Below are positions 10,524 through 22,266 of a stretch of 64,000 nucleotides of DNA, piece after piece. This DNA is from Psoroptes ovis (lineage: Eukaryota; Arthropoda; Arachnida; Sarcoptiformes; Psoroptidae): positions 992,001-1,056,000 of the forward strand of contig PQWQ01000015.1 of NCBI GenBank assembly GCA_002943765.1. Reading direction: 5' to 3'. The stretch's first letter is position 1; every line of letters starts with the position of its first letter. The notes beneath the pieces are model-generated. The model saw only the letters and a program-made list of their open reading frames with translations. It made no database searches and was not told where the DNA came from. Both the position numbers and the translations under genes were made by a program.

Positions 10524-13031
10524 AACGAAACAACAAGCACGTATGTATGTTGAAAAGGGAGTACCAACAATCATAAAAAAAATTTTTGCATTCAAAATTC
10601 AAAAAACTTACAATCCTTACATTAAAAAAAAAGAAGTAAAATAAAGAATAAGAAACAAAGAAATTTGAAGACGAATTCGAAGGAAGCTTTGTTGAGCTCC
10701 GGTATTTTTCTTTTCAATCATCGAATATATCATTGTTATTTACCATTGCTAATTTCGATGAAAAAATGGTCAAAATTTCAACGGTTTTTTTCTGGCGTCG
10801 AAATCAAATTTTAAACATTTTGAAAAAAAAATAAATAACAAAATGCAAACAAAATTATGTAAAGTGAGAAAACAAATTTAGAAATTTTTTTTCTGTCTTT
10901 CATCAGAAGGAAATGTTCAAATGAGGATGTTTGATTTTCATAAATTGTTATTGAAAATTTACAGAAATTTTTTTTTGTAACTATGTGAAGTTTAGTAGAA
11001 ATAATAATGATAATAATAACAACAAATGAAATAATATTGATGATAATATCGATAAATTGTGAAAATATGGAAAGAGAAGAATGAAAGAGAGAAAGGAAAT
11101 AAATAGATTGGATTAAATAATAATAATAATAAAAATAGATGTGTTGTGATTGAAAATGTTTCATTTAAAATTTTTTTTTCAATTCATTTCGTTGATAATG
11201 TCATAAATGGCAATGGATGAGTGTGGATCTAGTCATGTAATGATTTGTTTGATCAAAATGATGATGTTTTAAAACATTTTTTTTTCAAACGCCAAATCAT
11301 ATCTAATCAATTCATAATGAATGAAAAGAAATTTTTAAAAATCTTTTGAAGGGAATAAAGAGTTGATAAATTGGAACAATATTGTTCTGGTAAATTATTT
11401 TCATAATTACTCTTTATTTTTACAAAAGATTTTCGTTTTTACTTCAATGATTTGGTTCGTTTTCATTATTATTTTGATTCAAATAAATTACATCATCAAA
11501 TTGACAACAGGACTAGACGCACAGTCATCCATCGACATTTGACTTGATGAGTGCTGTTTTGAAAAGAGGAAAAAATGGACAAATTGCAAAAAAATAAATT
11601 TAAAAAAAAAGTGTGAAAGAAATGAAATTTTTTTCGAAAGAAAAATTAAAATCAAATTGAAGAATACAAAAAATGCAATCAAACAAGTATTAATTCAAAT
11701 CAATATTTTCATTTTTCGATTTCTCATTCACAATACATAAAATAAACACACACACACACACAATATACGATCACAAATCAATCGCTCTTTTACACGTCTA
11801 AATTAGCTACGTTGTATGTATTTCTGTTTGATTTTTTTCATTTTTAATTTTGATTTGTTGGCTGTTTTATTTCATATAAAATTGAAATAAAGTTTCAAAT
11901 CAAAATTGAAAAAAATTGTGAATTTGCCTGAATATTTTACGTAAAAACATAAAATGAGATGCTCTTCAAAGAATATGAAAAAAAAATGAATAATCATCGA
12001 GGATTATTGATCAATAGAGGCCAAATTACACACCGAAAACACACAACTTGTGAAAACAATTTTTGTAGTAAAATCAATCCTTTCGGATATTTTTAAAAAA
12101 ATTGACTCTGATAATTATGAAAAGCAACAGGTTGTCACCAATTTTTGATTATTGAAAATTGACACAATTCATTTTTAATTTGGTTTAACACCAAACAGCA
12201 ATGCACAAAACTTTTTTTTCAGGTAAAATTGTTTCAGTTGAGGATTTTTTTCAGTTTGAAAACATCATGATGCACAAATTTGATAAAATTTTTGGCTTCA
12301 AAAACTACTCGAAGATGGCAAAAATAGAAGAAATTACTTGAAAATAAAGAAACAAAGATCGAGAGCCATTTTGGACAAAAAAAAAATATCATCGAGCATT
12401 GATATTTGAGTATGTGAAAATTTGAAAAAAAGTGTAGAAAAATGGAAAAATGGCAAAAAAAGAATCGTTCGTGATCGAACGCAGACGAGCAAATGATAAT
12501 CGTTTGTTAATGTACGTTTGGTTTGGCTGAATGAGATGGTGGAATCAATGGTTGGTTGGTTGGTGGTGTTTTAATGGAAAACACAACCAAACAACTATCA
12601 TTATCTGGTTTTACGGATCGAATTGAAAAAAAATTTTTGGATTCGCCTGTTGCACACATTGTTCGATTGTTCAATGCCACTACCACTTGTTGTTTCGAAT
12701 TTCGATTGGTTTGCTGCCAGCCATTGCCAACAGCCAATCAAATTTTTCTTTACTTTTTTTCGTTCATTTTCTCATTGGTTATAACCAGTCAGACTGGTCA
12801 AACATTCGAAAAAAAAATTTTAAACGAAAAACAAATTACAAGTGTAAGTTTTGCACTTAATTGAATTGAAAAAAAATGGTAGTGGTACATTTTTAACGAT
12901 GATTAACCGGTTTTTTTTTCAAACATGAATCGAAATTTTTTTCTGTGTAATTTCTTTTAGTAAGAACCACTACTACTAGCTCTAACACTTTGTACATTTG
13001 TGGTGCTTGTTTTTGTCCGTTGAAGCTCGCA

Positions 13032-13036
<5 letters not shown>

Positions 13037-13062
<26 letters not shown>

Positions 13063-13063
13063 A
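13037..13063. repeat. CA microsatellite
   Basis: A (CA)n run of about 13 units. More CACA-rich sequence follows to about 13090. Confidence 0.95.
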
Positions 13064-14300
13064 TGCACACTGACACGCACAAGCACTGACTGTACATTTT
13101 TCTGATCGTACAAAATAGCGCGCCATTTTCGCATCAACTGCGCATGATCAGGAAAAGGAATTCAATTTTTTCGCTCTTTTTTTTTGATGGGCACGAAAAA
13201 ATCGTTCGATTTGGGGAAAAAATAAAGTAAAATTTAATTGAAATCTCGTTAGAAAAAATTGAAATTAATTCAAATTTTTTATGCAGATCATTCAAAAAGT
13301 ATTCATAAAATAATGATTCATTTAATAAAATTTCAACTTACATCATTTTCCATTTGATTATCTTGGTATTTGGCGACAAGCATTCAAAAGAACAAATGAA
13401 ATTTCTTGAAACAAGTCAAAAATTATTAGGTTTCAAAAAAAAAAAATGTCAAACATTTTTTCATTGAATTTCACAAAGCATTTATCGAAATGTGATCGAT
13501 TCGCAATTTTTCATTGCTTGATTGGTTGACATTTAAATATGAATTTTTTGACCAAGCAAGAAATAATTTGGTATTCGTATTTGGTACTTGTGGGGGTTGG
13601 GTTTTTTTTGAAAATTTTTTTATTGAACATTTTTGCCAAATATCCTAAATGAATATTTACACAGTTCAACAATTTTTTATGGTAAATGCAATAAAGGCCC
13701 TAGGAACCGAAAAAAAATGGCAACACAAAAGCTCAGCGTAAAAATGAAAGAATTGAAATGAAATTGAATGAAATTTTTTCCTGATTATTTTGTTACGCCC
13801 TAAATGAATTTTCAATATCTTAATTTTGATTTGAAAAAAAAACCAACGGTCAAATTGATCATTGTTTCTCTTCGATTCATTGAACATCCCAATATGAAAA
13901 ATAATTATTGATTTATATTCACAAAATCATCAAATATGACAAAAAAGATGAAAAATTCAACGAACAAAAATTTTCAATTTTCCAACACGCCCTATAAATA
14001 TAATTACAAAACAGCAAAAAAAAATGATTTTAAAAGAAATTCAAATAAATTTTCATCCATTTATTCGTCCATTATCATTTTCAGAATGGTACTAAATCCG
14101 ATTTTCAAATAAGCAAATATCATAAAATTCATTTTTGTCTTATCATTAGTTTTTATTATGATTATTATTCGAAACGAAAATAGAATGGCTCATTCCAGTG
14201 TATGCACAGCAAATACGGCATGTCCTTGGAAGATACCAAAAAAAAAAAATATGTTAAAAATTATCTTCTCGTTGTGAACAATTGTTTCAATGTTTCAATT

Positions 14301-14309
14301 TTTGGCGCG
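14301..14309 (+). promoter_or_regulatory. E2F-like site in the gene-poor block
   Basis: TTTGGCGCG fits the E2F core TTTSGCGC exactly. GC-rich words are rare in this block. No gene start is visible nearby, so its role is unknown. Confidence 0.25.
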
Positions 14310-16384
14310 TATTTTTTCTATTTTACTCGCTAAAATATTTTGCTCATATTGATAATAATCGTCAAGATATGATTTCAAAAATTTGGTCCTACTGAGGTCT
14401 TAGTGGTGTTTTGTTCCTTCATATTTTTATAAAACGGCGGCAAAGTTATGATTTGAATGGTAAATATTAAACACAAAAATGAATTCACCATTCGACTTTG
14501 AACCATAAAAAAAATACCAGAAAAAAAACCACATGTTGACAATGGTGCATGTGTGCCTGTATGTACGTATGAATAACTCTTTCGATCCTTGAAAATAAAA
14601 AATGGAGAATGTAAATTACATTTCAAGGACGATTATTTTTTTTTATTGTGAAGAGCTAAAAAAAATGCATGGGGTGTTTGAAAATTGCTATTTTTCTTTC
14701 TATGTAAAGAAGATTATTTCCAAAAGAATTGAAAATGAATTGAATTTTGTTTGGACCATTAAGAGGGCAATAAATGAAGAACAACAAACATGTGATGATG
14801 AATGGTAAATCATCGATTTGAATGAACAAAGATTCTAAATTAATGGAATTTTTTTTACGACCAGAAATCAGTTATGTTTACGATTCATTTACGATAATTA
14901 GTCTAATCATTTTTAATGTCACCGTTTCATTTCAATTCATTCATTAACTCATTTACTAATTCAATTTTTTCTTTCCTAAATATTAAATCCATCCATTCGT
15001 ATTCATATAACAGCATAACGAAAAATTGTGTCGTCATGGATGGTTGGCTGGAATACAAAAAAAAAAAAAAAATGATAAAAAAACAATGGTGACAACTATC
15101 ATTTGAATGAATTGATTAAAGAAAAAATAAATAAATAATGATCATTCAACCTCGAAATGATCATTGATGAACTTTGAGTCCAGAATTTATCATTGAAAAT
15201 GAATGGAATAATTAAATTATCAAAAGCAAACTAATAGAATAGAATAATAAATAACAGAAACAGGATATATCATTGATTTTTGAATGAATAACATCGAACG
15301 AATATAATGCATTTGCCAATACACACAATCAATGTTGATTCAAATCAACAATTTCAATTATTATTCGTTTGTTGAATATTTAAAATTCACATCAAAATAC
15401 AACATAGAAAATGAATACATATGAATAAGTCAACAATGATACATGTGATAATTTATGCTCATTGATTTCATTGCTGTTATATTGATTGTGTCCTGAACAA
15501 GAAACAAAAACCTGAATCATTTCAATGTGTAATTACAATAGAAATAACTGAAAGAACAAGCCAATAAACAAAACCAGTATATTATTTGGGCGCCATCCGG
15601 TCGAATTGTTTTTGTAAATATGCTTAAATCGTTTTGTAGCATCATCATCATCATCATTTACAGTCGACTTAGAGCTGTACAAAACACAAAAAATCATGGC
15701 GTCAATTTAAAATCACTGAATCAATGGTCATGAATCATTTTTTTTTCAAACAATCATATTATCAACAATATGATAATGCAATGACCATTATTATTCGTGA
15801 ATTTTGCAATTTTTTCTAGTTTTCAAGTTGATTCTAGTAATCATCAATGTTCACATTTTATTTTAGCCTCAAACGATCCGACATATTCTCTTTCTTGGTG
15901 TTAATCGTAAATCTTTTTTTTTTTTTTTTTTTTGATCGATGGTCAATTGGTCGAGTATGGCAATCGTTTGATAGTTTGATGGCGAATATTTTCTTCGAAT
16001 ACAGAATAAGAGTGAATCGAATACGATTAATCGATAGGTTTTTACCGTGATTAAATTTTGAATGCTGCATGAATGGATTAATATTCCTTTTAATTCGTAT
16101 GAAATTCTTTGTTTCTTCAAACAAATGTTTCTTTAGAATGTACTCGATTACCTGAATGTGTATTTTTCTAGCTTTGAATAATTGACAATGACTAAATAAT
16201 ATGCAATCAAAGTTCACTGACATTTTTTTTTCTTCAGAGTTTTTAGCTTGAATTATTTAATGATAATTGTCTTTATCATCATCATCATCATTGAATGTTA
16301 AATGTGTGGATGAATAAAATCAAAGAAAAAAAAATGAGAAAGATGGACATTGTTTGAATCAATGATAATGAGAATTTTTTTTCT

Positions 16385-16427
16385 TGGCCACTTTTGGCCA
16401 TTCACTGGCCAAACATGACGGTGGCCA
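16385..16427. repeat. Cluster of four TGGCCA palindromes
   Basis: TGGCCA occurs at 16385, 16395, 16406 and 16422, four times in 43 bp. Two more copies occur at 16600 and 16639. The six-base palindrome is GC-rich compared with its surroundings. Confidence 0.6.
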
Positions 16428-17681
16428 TAATAATTGTTTCGAAAAAAATGATAAATTTTTCTTGTTGAGTTTACATATAAGCGATCTAAGATGAAATGGA
16501 AAAATAAATAAAATCTTCAATTAGTCTACAAGGGGTCATCATCTTCATACACAAACATTAAACACAAGAATTTAAACATGATTTAAATATCTTTGAATTT
16601 GGCCACATAGGCAGCCATACCATTGATGCAGCCATTGATGGCCATTGTCCATTTATTCATTCATTTTGAATTAAAATACGAATAAGAATAAATAAATCTC
16701 ATTCAGATAATGAAAGATGCTTTTTTCGTAAATTTTTAAAATGATCAATTCAGGTTTTTTTCATTTTAATTGATGCTACACAAAATTGTTGCATATAACT
16801 TTGACCATTTCAAATCTAATTTTGAAAATGACTATTTCGAATTATTTTTGTTTCAAACATTTGACATTCATCTCTGTGCGATGTAATGTAAAAGTGAAAA
16901 ATAATTATTAAAATTTACGCATAGAAATTTGTCAAGTTCATTTTAAATCATTTATTGAATATTATTGAATCGATCGGTCGATTTGAACAAATTTCTGCTT
17001 TGTTTTGTCTAAGATGAATATCAACAATTGAGGGAAAGTGTATTGATTTGAATTTGATCAGACATATGAATGATGAAGAAATATTTGGAAAAATAAAATG
17101 AAATAAGAAAATTTCATTTATTATTTTGAATTTGACAGATATTATTATCATTATTACCTGTTTTTGGAGGACGATTGGTGATGCCATTTCATCATCAACA
17201 TCCACCATTCACATCATCTTCAACATCATCATCACAAATAAATTTGATGCTATTAACCTAAACGATTATGATGATGATAATAATAATAATAATAACGACC
17301 ATAACCTTATCATACAAACGATATTCATTGAAAAAAGAGAAAATTTAAAGGCATGAGTCCTTGAAAAATACATTGATTTATGTAATCAACGTCATTATTA
17401 TTATAACATTTTATTACATGGAAAAAAAGAAAATAATAATAAAATCAATAATAGCAAATACAAAGACATAGACACACACACACATTCAAATTGAATTGAA
17501 ATTCAATCAAAATTGTGTATGGGATAATAACAAATCAATTTTAATTTTTTTTTGTTGTTTTCATTTAAATATTGCTATGGCCATCTGCCATCTGAATTTG
17601 AAAATTGACGAAGAATTTGATGAAAAAATTCTACGTGGATAAATTACATTATATCTGATGATAATAATTAATTTTAAATAT

Positions 17682-18646
17682 TTAAATTCGACCAGCTTCC
17701 TTAAGTTTTGTCAATAACTCATCAACATCGGCAACTTTGGTACCAGCTTCACGTTTTGCCGGTTCTTGTACGGATAATATTTCCATTTTCGGTGTAAGGT
17801 CGATGCCTAAATCTTTTGGTGTTTTCTTGTCGATTGGTTTCTTTTTTGCTTTCTGAAATTTTGAATTAAATATTAATAAGATTTTAAGAACCCAAAAATT
17901 GACAATAATAATCGCTCACCATAATGTTTGGCAATGTTGCATATCGAGGTTCATTTAAGCGAAGATCAGCACTGACAACAATCGGTAATTTATATTCAAT
18001 ATCTTCTAAACCTCCATCAATTTCTCGTGAAACCAAAACAGTTTTATCATCTTTGCTTTCAATTTTTGATGCATTCGTTGCTTGTGGCCAATTCAAATGT
18101 GCAGCTGTCATTTGTGCAGTTGCATTACAATCATCATCGATTGCTTGTTTGCCTAATATAACTGTAATTTTCGAAAAAAACAATTAATTTGTAGGCTGAA
18201 AAACAAATGTAAATAATTACCCATATCAACTTTTTCTTGTTCGGCGATTTTCGCTAAAATTTTTGAAACTTGAATCGGTAATAGGGTCTCGAATATTTTT
18301 TCTTCAACATTCACATGTAATGCTTTATCACATCCCATAGCCAATGCCGTACGTAATGTATCTTGTGCTGCTTGAGGTCCAATCGAAACGGCAACAATTT
18401 CTTTGACCAATTTTTTCTCTTTCATACGCACCGCTTCTTCAACAGCTATTTCATCGAATGGATTTAATGAATGTTTAACACCTTGTGTTACAACACCTTT
18501 ATTATCTGGACGAATACGAATCTTGGCGATTGGAAAAACAATAACAAAATCAAAATCAGATTTAAGGAAAAAAAAATAACATTGAAATTTACTTTGACGG
18601 CATAATCGATGACTCGTTTACATCCCACCAAAATTTTCAGCGACAT
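17682..18646 (-). CDS. ETFB: Electron transfer flavoprotein subunit beta
   Basis: Four exons: 18593-18646, 18221-18521, 17920-18161 and 17682-17852. They join in frame to 255 aa, exactly the usual ETFB length. With ETFA it forms the mitochondrial matrix flavoprotein that passes electrons from acyl-CoA dehydrogenases to ETF-QO; the beta subunit binds AMP. Visible marks are MSLKILVGCKRVIDYAVKI at the start, KHSLNPFDEIAVEEA, ILGKQAIDDDCN, the family signature ADLRLNEPRYATLPNIM just before the last intron, and the KEAGRI-type C-terminus. The introns are 59-71 bp. No separate presequence is needed, since ETFB imports through its own N-terminus. Its 3' end closes the long gene-poor block. Confidence 0.96.
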
Positions 18647-18961
18647 TTTTTTATGATCAATGAAAACAGATAAATAAAATTATGAAAAAAATGTAAATTC
18701 AAGAATATTTCATCTAATTTTCGTGTGCAATACACTAATGTACCCTGAGAAGAAATAAAGTAAACACAAAATAACTTTGTAAAATTTCCAAGAAAATTGC
18801 TTTGATTTTAAATTTTTTTTTATTTCCAAGGAAATTTCTCAAGATGATTTATGAATTATGACTAAAGAGAAAAAAATTTGACAATTTTTCTTTTCGGAAT
18901 GGATATCACACATATGAATGATCGAAAATGAGATTTATTTTTTGGATGAAGATGATGAAAA
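18647..18961. other. Spacer between ETFB and the capping enzyme gene
   Basis: This 315-bp gap holds the ETFB promoter and 5' UTR and the capping-enzyme 3' UTR (both genes on minus). No specific motif is recognised. Confidence 0.5.
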
Positions 18962-20861
18962 TCATTTAAATGATTGTTTATGAAGAAAATCTAATAGATA
19001 TTGCTTGGTGATTGGATAACGTATAGAGAATACGACATTAGTTGCTGTCGATAATGCATTCGGATAAGATTTATCCGTACGTTCACGCATAAATTCCCAG
19101 CAATTTTTTTGCATATTAAAACGACATTCAATAATACGATTATTATATTTACGTAATTCTTGAGTAACGTTTATATAACCAAAAGGTTCTTTTTGTCCAC
19201 CAACAAACAATTGTCCAATATATTTTTCTACACGTCCTGGTCGTGTTTCTTCAATAATTTTCAATCTAAAATCCACTGAATTATGTGAAGGTGGTTTCCA
19301 TTTCAATACCTGATCACAACGACCAGCTAAATATGGTAAATGCACGGGTTGAAATATTAGTCCATCGATTTCGTGAGATAGACCTCGTTGAAATTTTGGC
19401 TCAAAAAATTTGTGCGTATTTTTTAGCTCATAAAAATCTTTTATACGCACACCAAATGGTTCTTTACTACGATCGATCTTACCACTTTTTTTGGCCATTT
19501 CACGTGACATTATCACTTGTTTGTATATAATGTTAAGACGTTCGCGAAAATTTAGTTCAGAAACATCTTGTCCATCACAATAGACAATATCATAGATAAG
19601 AAACCTGGGGAATCTCTGTCCATCAACAACATCAACAACCATTTCACCATCTAATAATGTGTCAGTTAAGCGTTCTTGAGAATTACGTCGAAAAAAATTA
19701 AGATTAAATATTTGAAACACCGAGAAATCTCGGTCGAAAAAAAACATTTGATTGGCATCAATAATGAGCATCATATAACGATTGCCATCAGCTTTCCAGC
19801 TGACCATATATTCTTCCTGCAATAAGTTTAGATTTTTCATCGTTAATGAAACAGGTTGACATCCTGGAAAGCCCTTCATATTGAATTTACACATATTTGT
19901 ACATATTTCACGGAGTGTTTGTATTCTATCTTTATCTGAAACACTAACAACACCGTCAATACCTTCGAGAAAAGGGTCTACCGATGCTTTTTGTCGGTTT
20001 CCATTTTCAAACGATGCCGAAGAACCAAGACCATAATTATTATTGACAGATGCTTCATCATCTTGATACTGATCATCTTCATGGCACCAATCAGGTAGTG
20101 GAGGCGCTGTGATTGACGCTTGATCGCCATCACCATACAAACGAAACAATTCATCTAAATAGTCTTGTTTATAAATACCAGGAGGACGACATCTAGAAAA
20201 TGCACTGATTGCCGCTTCAATGCTCCAATTTTCTTGATCAACTAAATAGGCACAAATCAGAAAACCAGTACGATTGAAACCATGTGTACAATGAACTGCG
20301 ATTATTTTATCAGGATTTTTTATCAAAAATCTAGAGCATAAATCGATGAATGTTTGTGTTTGCTCTGGAGAGGGTGTTTCACCATGGCTGTAACGAAAAT
20401 TCATTGTTGATTAGTCTGAAATTTATAATAACATGACACTAACCCTCTACATTTTAGTTTGACATAACTGATTTTTTCTTTTTCAACGAGTGTTTTATCA
20501 TAAAATCTATCTGTATATGTCAAATCTATCCAAAGACCAATGTTTAACTGGAATAATCGAAAATAGAATCATTATACACCAAATAAATTAAAAACACAAA
20601 TAATCAAAACCATTTACATCATTATGTCGTGCATAATTTGCAAGCATTGATGGTGTAAAATATGAATTGGATGGCAATAAAGAATTATAAGAATCATCAA
20701 GAGGAACTTTGAAAGGTAAAAATATATCTAATTGAAATTCAAATAAAAAAATTGATAAATCACATGAATATATTCGAAAATTAAAAAAAAAACTGACTTG
20801 CAACCACTTGACCGAATCTTGGACAATTTTTCCATCGAGGTGGCAATCCTTTTGATGACAT
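18962..20861 (-). CDS. RNGTT: Bifunctional mRNA capping enzyme (RNA triphosphatase-guanylyltransferase)
   Basis: Four exons: 20798-20861, 20618-20727, 20444-20547 and 18962-20387, with phases 1, 0 and 2; 567 aa. The N-terminal half is the metazoan cysteine-phosphatase-type RNA 5'-triphosphatase. It starts PPRWKNCPRFGQ, and HCTHGFNRTG supplies the catalytic Cys near residue 125 and the Arg. The C-terminal half is the guanylyltransferase. KADG near residue 290 carries the lysine that binds GMP; DGEMVVD, DGLIFQP and LKWKPPSHNSVDF are the later nucleotidyltransferase motifs. It acts co-transcriptionally on Pol II transcripts in the nucleus. The C-terminus ends soon after the OB fold and lacks the Pro-rich tail of the mammalian enzyme. 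A paralogue of the triphosphatase half lies 360 bp upstream. Confidence 0.97.
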
Positions 20862-21220
20862 TTTTTGTTTTGGTTTCTAATTTTATTTTTTTCTTATTGT
20901 TTAAATTATAATTTACCAACGAAAATCAACACCAATGATTTTACACTTTATTCGCAAACATTTTCTAATAATTGTTATTATTTTATTTTTTTCAATTCAC
21001 TTTGGTCAATTTTTGAATATTAATTACATTTTTAAAATAATTCAAAAATTTTTGTTGATCATTATTATTGACGAACTCAAAAAATCTGATTAAAAATATT
21101 TATCAACATGAAAACGTTTGGATTCATGCTATGCTTTTCTTGTGTATGTGTGTACGATTCATAAAAGAAGTATCGAATTTTTTTTCTTAATAAAATCCTA
21201 AAAAATTGCTAATCCATTTT
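20862..21220. other. Spacer between capping enzyme and its paralogue
   Basis: A 359-bp AT-rich gap containing the capping-enzyme promoter and the paralogue's 3' UTR. No gene is seen. Confidence 0.5.
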
Positions 21221-22143
21221 TCAGTTTGAAATGTGTAAATTATCAAGATTTTTAATCCAATAGTCATCATTTCTATTGTATCGACTGGAATACTGTGAAC
21301 CAGATTGATTGTTTCTATTGAAATTTCTTCTCCAATTTATATTATTATTATTATTATTATGATTATATTGCCTGGAATGATGATCATCGTTGATCCATTC
21401 AGGTTTCGATGGTATCCGAATCAATCTTATATCATTATAATAATTATAGCTATATGTTTGTATTAATTTTTCAATATATTCTCGCCGATATATTCCTGGT
21501 GATCTACATTCACTAAAATGTTGAATTGCATCTAATATTGGCCAATTTAGTTTTTGTACTAAATATGAACATATTAAAAATCCAGTGCGATTAAATCCAT
21601 GAGTGCAATGAATGGCAATTTTTGCCCTACGATTAGAAGATAAAAATTCTGAACAATAATCAATGAATAGTTTGATTGTTTCTTGATTGGGACATTTACC
21701 ATGTCTTAACATAAATAGAAATAATTAAAAAATTCATTAGACAAAATAGATTTTTCCAATATTTTTCACAAACCCTTCAATTTTTATTTTTTTATAAATA
21801 TAATCATTATTTTTTATAATATTTGAATCATAGTAACGATTAGTATTGGTTAAATCGATCCATAGACGAACATTGTACTGATAATTTTAAAAAAAACATT
21901 TTTAATGAAAATTTTTCACAGAGAAACAAATTCAAACCAACATTTTCATCTTGAAATTTTTTCATGACCATTTCAGGCGTAAGTTTTTGTCCGAAAGGTG
22001 TTTTAAATGGTACGAATATGTCTGTAAATGTACAATAAATAATTTAATAATCTAATTCAAATGAAAAATCAGTTAATCTTGAACAAACCAGCCACAATTT
22101 GGCCCATTATAGGGCAATTTTGCCAATTTTTTGGCTCAGCCAT
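21221..22143 (-). CDS. RNA 5'-triphosphatase-like protein (capping-enzyme phosphatase paralogue, DUSP11/PIR1-like)
   Basis: Four exons: 22089-22143, 21942-22021, 21774-21877 and 21221-21704, with phases 1, 0 and 2; 240 aa. It has the whole phosphatase domain (PKNWQNCPIMGQIVA, RLWIDLTNTNRYYD, HCTHGFNRTGFLICSYL with Cys and Arg intact, then SPGIYRREYIEKL). It has no guanylyltransferase domain. The last 70 residues are Asn, Arg, Ser and Tyr-rich. A free-standing phosphatase with an Arg-rich tail fits DUSP11/PIR1, which trims 5' triphosphates from RNAs. It also closely resembles the neighbouring capping enzyme and shares its three intron positions and phases, and both third exons are 104 nt. It may therefore be a local duplicate rather than a true DUSP11 orthologue. 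Confidence 0.85.
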
Positions 22144-22266
22144 TGGATTTTTTCAATTAAAAATTATTTCAAAACAATATTTAATAAATTTTTGTATTGA
22201 GAATTACTTAATAAAATTATTTATTCTAAAAAAAATTCGAATTGGTATCAAAAAATTCAATTAAAA

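Larger units (their letters stand above)
7944..17681. other. 9.7-kb gene-poor block
   Basis: I find no convincing coding gene, rRNA or tRNA on either strand. Open frames here are short, rich in Phe, Ile, Lys and Asn, and carry long runs from poly-T or AT sequence. The block holds CTCF-like motifs (8679-8745), a TATA-like site (8751), AC microsatellites, several GCCATTTT words (9549, 10202, 10362, 12365, 13122), an E2F-like TTTGGCGCG (14301) and a TGGCCA cluster (16385-16427). It could be regulatory DNA, a long non-coding transcript, or introns of a gene whose exons are too small to see. Confidence 0.5.

Noticed and set aside
15847..16223. Overlapping open frames around a poly-T run
   Set aside because: The frames stay open only through poly-T or poly-A codons; no domain.
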